Assembly (NCBI GenBank): GCA_003522945.1 | Contig: DPHR01000065.1 | Location: forward strand, 1-8,224 | DNA length: 8,224 nucleotides | Direction: 5' to 3' | Source: Clostridiales bacterium | GTDB lineage: Bacteria > Bacillota > Clostridia > Oscillospirales > Oscillospiraceae | Part shown: one piece after another, positions 5,480-8,224 of the stretch | Position numbering within the stretch: the stretch's first letter is position 1 | Layout: each line of letters starts with the position of its first letter | Made by a program: the position numbers and the translations under genes | Notes under the pieces: model-generated | Database searches by the model: none | Told to the model about the DNA's origin: nothing | What the model saw: the letters and a program-made list of their open reading frames with translations, nothing else

Positions 5480-5941
5480 TCAGTCTTTTTCGTCCTCGTC
5501 GTCTTCATCGTCGAAAACGACTTCCTCGACGGCGGCGTTTTCAAAGTCGATGACTTCGCCGCACTCCGGGCACTCAAAGGAGCCCGCGTCGAGCGTGTCC
5601 TCGTCCACGGTCAGCTTAAAGCCGCAGCCCGGGCACTCCACGGAGTAGAAGACGGTGTCGTCTTCGTCCTCGTCGTCGTACTCTTCGTCCTCGTCGTCTC
5701 CGCCGCAGCAGGAGCAGGGGCTCTCATAAAACTCGTTTTCGAGCTCGGCGAGATCTTCGTTGATCTCCTCCACGCCGTCGGTCAGATCGACCAGCGCGTC
5801 CTTCGTGTCCGCGAGATCGAGAGAAAGATCTTCCAGAATGTCGATAATGACATGGAACAGCTTTCCCTGGCCGCCGTCCTCCTGAATGCCCATGCCTTCG
5901 GCAAGACCCTTCAGATAGGCCACTTTTTCGGATGTTGTCAT
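5480..5941 (-). CDS. CD1247-like acidic zinc-ribbon protein
   Basis: The 153-residue product resembles the small Clostridia proteins annotated as having a CD1247 N-terminal domain. Residues 1-72 form an acidic, probably helical or coiled-coil region (VAYLKGLAEGMGI, then HVIIDILEDLSLDLADTKDA). CSCC follows at 76-79, then a run of Asp/Glu (81-95). A zinc ribbon has CPGC at 103-106 and CPEC at 124-127, and the tail (143-153) is again almost all Asp, Glu and Lys. No signal peptide or membrane segment is visible, so it is cytoplasmic. The role is not established. It lies 46 bases downstream of efp on the same strand with GGGAGGG at 5954-5948, six bases before ATG, so a translation-related role is plausible but unproven. 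Confidence 0.82.
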   Translation of the reverse strand: MTTSEKVAYLKGLAEGMGIQEDGGQGKLFHVIIDILEDLSLDLADTKDALVDLTDGVEEINEDLAELENEFYESPCSCCGGDDEDEEYDDEDEDDTVFYSVECPGCGFKLTVDEDTLDAGSFECPECGEVIDFENAAVEEVVFDDEDDEDEKD

Positions 5942-5987
5942 AAGAAACCCTCCCTTTGTTGATGGTTGGACGTTATTGCAGAACTTC

Positions 5988-6551
5988 TCAGCCCTTGGCG
6001 CGCTCGAGATACTCGCCGGTGCGGGTGTCGATCTTGATGCGCTCGCCCTCTTCGAGGAACAGGGGCACCTTGATCTCCGCGCCGGTCTCCAGCTTGGCGG
6101 GCTTGGTGGCGTTGGTGGCGGTGTTGCCGGCGAAGCCGGGGTCGGTCTCGGTGATGGTCAGCTCGACGAACGTCGGGGGATCGACCGCGAACACCTTGCC
6201 CTTGTAGGAGCTGACGGTGCAGATCATGTTTTCCTTCACAAAGCGGAAGCTGTCGGAGAGCATGCTCTCGTCGATGGGCTCAAGCTCGTAGGTCTCGGGA
6301 TCCATGAAGTAGTAAAGGTTGCCGTCGTTGTAGCTGTACTCCATGCTGCGGCGCTCGACGAACGCTTCCTCGAACTTCGCGGTGGGGTTGAAGCTGGTCT
6401 CGACGACAGCGCCGGTGATGACGTTCTTCATCTTCGTGCGCACGAACGCCGCGCCCTTGCCGGGCTTGACGTGCTGGAACTCGACGACCTGCATGACCTG
6501 GCCGTCCATTTCAAAGGTTACTCCGTTGCGAAAATCGCCTGCGGAAATCAT
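5988..6551 (-). CDS. efp: Elongation factor P
   Basis: EF-P binds the ribosome between the P and E sites and relieves stalling at proline stretches. The 187 residues match the family's usual 185-190. Domain I contains the loop VKPGKGAAFVRTK with Lys32 at its tip, the residue that is modified in many bacteria. Domains II and III follow, with YYFMDPETYE, PPTFVELTITETDPG, and a C-terminal IKVPLFLEEGERIKIDTRTGEYLERAKG. The reading frame is open 14 codons further upstream, but ATG 6551 is the right start: it follows GAGGAGGAG (6566-6558) by six bases and gives the canonical MISAGDFRNG. No lysine-modification gene is present in the window. It is the first gene of a two-gene transcript with its own promoter at 6636-6608. 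Confidence 0.97.
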   Translation of the reverse strand: MISAGDFRNGVTFEMDGQVMQVVEFQHVKPGKGAAFVRTKMKNVITGAVVETSFNPTAKFEEAFVERRSMEYSYNDGNLYYFMDPETYELEPIDESMLSDSFRFVKENMICTVSSYKGKVFAVDPPTFVELTITETDPGFAGNTATNATKPAKLETGAEIKVPLFLEEGERIKIDTRTGEYLERAKG

Positions 6552-6607
6552 AGGAAACTCCTCCTCGTATGTGAATATATTATTTGTATCCACTATTTAG
6601 CGGAAAT

Positions 6608-6636
6608 ATTTTATACTATAGAGCGCCATATTGCAA
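6608..6636 (-). promoter_or_regulatory. Sigma-A-like promoter for efp
   Basis: On the minus strand TTGCAA (6636-6631) is followed after 17 bases by TAAAAT (6613-6608). The start would be near 6601 and the leader about 50 bases. The -35 box overlaps a small inverted repeat, GCAAG-N5-CTTGC (6633-6647), which may be chance. Confidence 0.65.
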
Positions 6637-6690
6637 GCTTTTCTTGCGCACAAGACGGCCGCGCGGCGGTTTTTCTTCCGCTTCCAGATA

Positions 6691-6702
6691 CCGGATCTCC
6701 GG
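6691..6702. repeat. Small inverted repeat CCGGA-TC-TCCGG upstream of the carboxypeptidase promoter
   Basis: Perfect five-base arms with a two-base centre lie six bases upstream of the -35 box at 6709. The position would suit an operator or activator site, but no regulator is suggested by the context. A separate perfect palindrome, GCCGCGCGGC, occupies 6658-6667. The rest of the 6552-6777 gap holds only the two promoters and ribosome sites. Confidence 0.25.
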
Positions 6703-6708
6703 GAAAGG

Positions 6709-6737
6709 TTGCTTTTTCAGTAGTTTTACGCTATAAT
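6709..6737 (+). promoter_or_regulatory. Sigma-A-like promoter for the D,D-carboxypeptidase gene
   Basis: TTGCTT (6709-6714) and a perfect TATAAT (6732-6737) are 17 bases apart. The start would be near 6744, leaving a leader of about 34 bases before ATG 6778. The ribosome site is weak: GGGGG at 6762-6766, 11 bases before the ATG. Confidence 0.75.
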
Positions 6738-6777
6738 ACCTCTGTTATGCCATACTCTTACGGGGGCTAAGTCAAAA

Positions 6778-8224
6778 ATGAAAAAAATCCGCTTTGCAAT
6801 ATGCGCTCTTATCGCCGCGCTCGCGCTGGGGCTCGTCCCGCCCGCGGCCATGGCGATCGACGATCCGGGGATCGACACGACGTACGCCGCCGTGCTCCTC
6901 GCCGAGGACGGTGACCAGGAAACGGTCCTCTATACGAAAAATGCCGACGAGCGGCTCTATCCCGCCTCGCTCACGAAGGTGATGACCGTCCTTCTCGCCG
7001 TGGAGGATATCGAGTCCGGCAAGATCGCTCTCTCCGACCCGGTCACGGCGCAGCCGGGATTTGATTTTGATATGATCGTCGGCGGCAGCAGCGTGTACAT
7101 CATGCAGCAGGAGACGATGACGCTCGAAAGCCTTCTCTACTGCGCGATGGTCGCCTCGGCCAACGACGCCTGCAACGTGATCGCGCAATACGTCAGCGGC
7201 TCGATCTCCGATTTCGTCGCGCGCATGAACGCCCGCGCCGCGGAGCTCGGCTGCACCGGCACGAACTTCACGAACACCCACGGCCTGCCCGACGCGAACC
7301 ACTATACGACCGCCTGGGACTTTTCGCGCATCGTGCGTGAGGCTGCCAAGCACGAGCTTTTTATGACGATCGCCAGCACCATCAACTACACCGTGCCGGA
7401 CACGAACGTTTCCTCCGAGCGCGTTCTGGAGAGCACGAACTCGCTCGTCAACCCCACGAACCCTCTCTATCCGGGCGACTGGGGCTATGAATACGCCAAG
7501 GGTATCAAGACCGGCCACACGAACGACGCCGGATACTGTCTTGCCTCCAGCGCGGAAAAGGACGGCGTGAAGCTCCTTTCCGTCGTGTTTAAATCGGAGG
7601 CGTATCAGCAGGACGACGGCAGCTGGTACTACGGCAACTTTGCCGACACGCGCACGCTCTTTGAGTGGGGCTTCAACAACTTCAGCTATCAGGACGTTCT
7701 CAAATCCACCGAGACCGTGACGGAGGTCCCCGTTGCGATGGGCGCGGACGCCGACACCGTTACGGCCCGCCCGGGCACGACCATCCGCGCCTTCCTGCCG
7801 AACGACGTCGATCTGACGGCGGTCGAGCGGACGATCACCCTCTCGCCGGACGTCGCCGCGGATGGGCTGACCGCGCCGGTCAGCGCGGGACAGGTCGTCG
7901 GCGAGATCAGCGTGATCCGTGACGGCGTGGTGCTCGGCACCTCGCCGCTCGTCACGACCACCTCGGTCGATCTCTCGCGCGTGGAGTACATGAAGGATCA
8001 GCTCCGCGAAACGCTGCGCACGCCGGGCGTCATTCTCGCGTTCTGGGCGCTGGTGCTGCTCTTTGCCGCGTACATTTTCGTTGTGGTGCGCTACCGCTCG
8101 AAGCGCCGCGCGTACCAGAAGCGGCTGGAGCTCGCGCGCACCATCCGGCTCGATATGGAGGACGACGAGGAAGAGCTGCGGCATGAGCGCCGCGTCCGCG
8201 CCACGACCGGCGCGCCGCGCAGCC
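6778..8224 (+). CDS. D-alanyl-D-alanine carboxypeptidase, PBP5/DacA-DacF type (3' end outside window)
   Basis: The frame is open to the right edge (482 codons visible, no stop). Residues 1-26 are a signal peptide: MKKIR, a hydrophobic core, then AMA before the likely cut. The peptidase S11 domain carries all three penicillin-binding motifs: Ser64-Leu-Thr-Lys67 (PASLTKVMT), Ser127-Ala-Asn129 (ASANDACN), and Lys244-Thr-Gly246 (GIKTGHTNDAG). A beta-rich C-terminal domain follows (about 300-400), then one membrane helix (about 418-440). A charged tail RYRSKRR... then MEDDEEELRHERR follows, presumably cytoplasmic. The enzyme removes the terminal D-alanine of peptidoglycan stem peptides outside the membrane and so limits cross-linking. 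The full transmembrane anchor with a charged tail differs from the short amphipathic anchor of E. coli PBP5. The start is fixed by the signal peptide, as no in-frame ATG lies upstream of it within the transcript. Confidence 0.93.
   Translation, partial: MKKIRFAICALIAALALGLVPPAAMAIDDPGIDTTYAAVLLAEDGDQETVLYTKNADERLYPASLTKVMTVLLAVEDIESGKIALSDPVTAQPGFDFDMIVGGSSVYIMQQETMTLESLLYCAMVASANDACNVIAQYVSGSISDFVARMNARAAELGCTGTNFTNTHGLPDANHYTTAWDFSRIVREAAKHELFMTIASTINYTVPDTNVSSERVLESTNSLVNPTNPLYPGDWGYEYAKGIKTGHTNDAGYCLASSAEKDGVKLLSVVFKSEAYQQDDGSWYYGNFADTRTLFEWGFNNFSYQDVLKSTETVTEVPVAMGADADTVTARPGTTIRAFLPNDVDLTAVERTITLSPDVAADGLTAPVSAGQVVGEISVIRDGVVLGTSPLVTTTSVDLSRVEYMKDQLRETLRTPGVILAFWALVLLFAAYIFVVVRYRSKRRAYQKRLELARTIRLDMEDDEEELRHERRVRATTGAPRS

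Noticed and set aside
6552..6593. Fourteen extra N-terminal residues on EF-P
   Set aside because: They would be translated through the ribosome site itself, and MISAGDFRNG at 6551 is the canonical EF-P start.
6658..6674. GCCGCGCGGC followed by TTTTT as a plus-strand terminator
   Set aside because: No plus-strand gene ends upstream of it, and the stem has almost no room for a loop.
6772..8184. A 470-codon minus-strand open frame opposite the carboxypeptidase
   Set aside because: It is rich in Arg, His, Asp and Val as a complement of GC-rich codons, and the plus-strand frame has all three S11 motifs and a signal peptide.

Overview
The window looks like a chromosomal segment of a GC-rich anaerobic Clostridia, most likely in or near the Oscillospiraceae. 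This rests on a butyrate kinase / phosphate butyryltransferase pair, a CD1247-type zinc-ribbon protein beside elongation factor P, AGGAGG-type ribosome binding sites, sigma-A-like promoters and a low-GC-Gram-positive style D,D-carboxypeptidase. Species cannot be read from the sequence. No RNA gene, mobile element, CRISPR array or origin was seen.

Layout. (1) 2-400, plus: the 3' end of an unrecognised gene. It is followed by two hairpin terminators (404-443 and 446-478) that separate it from a converging operon. (2) 4437 down to 496, minus: a tight four-gene cluster in the order buk, ptb, acyltransferase-3 family membrane protein, DUF554 membrane protein. The gaps are a 4-base overlap, 37 bases and 3 bases, with no terminator between genes, so it reads as one operon. 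(3) 4438-4627: a divergent control region with a promoter in each direction, two small palindromes at the start of the buk transcript, and a hairpin in the leader of the opposite gene. (4) 4628-5398, plus: an IclR-family regulator, the obvious candidate controller of the buk operon. (5) 5399-5479: two terminator hairpins, one bidirectional. (6) 6551 down to 5480, minus: efp followed by a CD1247-like acidic zinc-ribbon protein. (7) 6552-6777: a second divergent control region with good promoters for efp and for the next gene. (8) 6778-8224, plus: a D-alanyl-D-alanine carboxypeptidase that runs off the end of the window.

How the genes may work together. Buk and Ptb interconvert butyrate (or a similar short acid), acyl phosphate and acyl-CoA. 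They can produce ATP while releasing the acid, or spend ATP to make acyl-CoA. The third gene encodes a membrane acyltransferase of a family that places acyl groups on extracytoplasmic sugars or other envelope molecules. Its place in the operon raises the possibility that the acyl-CoA pool is linked to envelope acylation under IclR control. That is an inference and is the most interesting point here. The efp, zinc-ribbon and carboxypeptidase block looks like ordinary housekeeping sequence.
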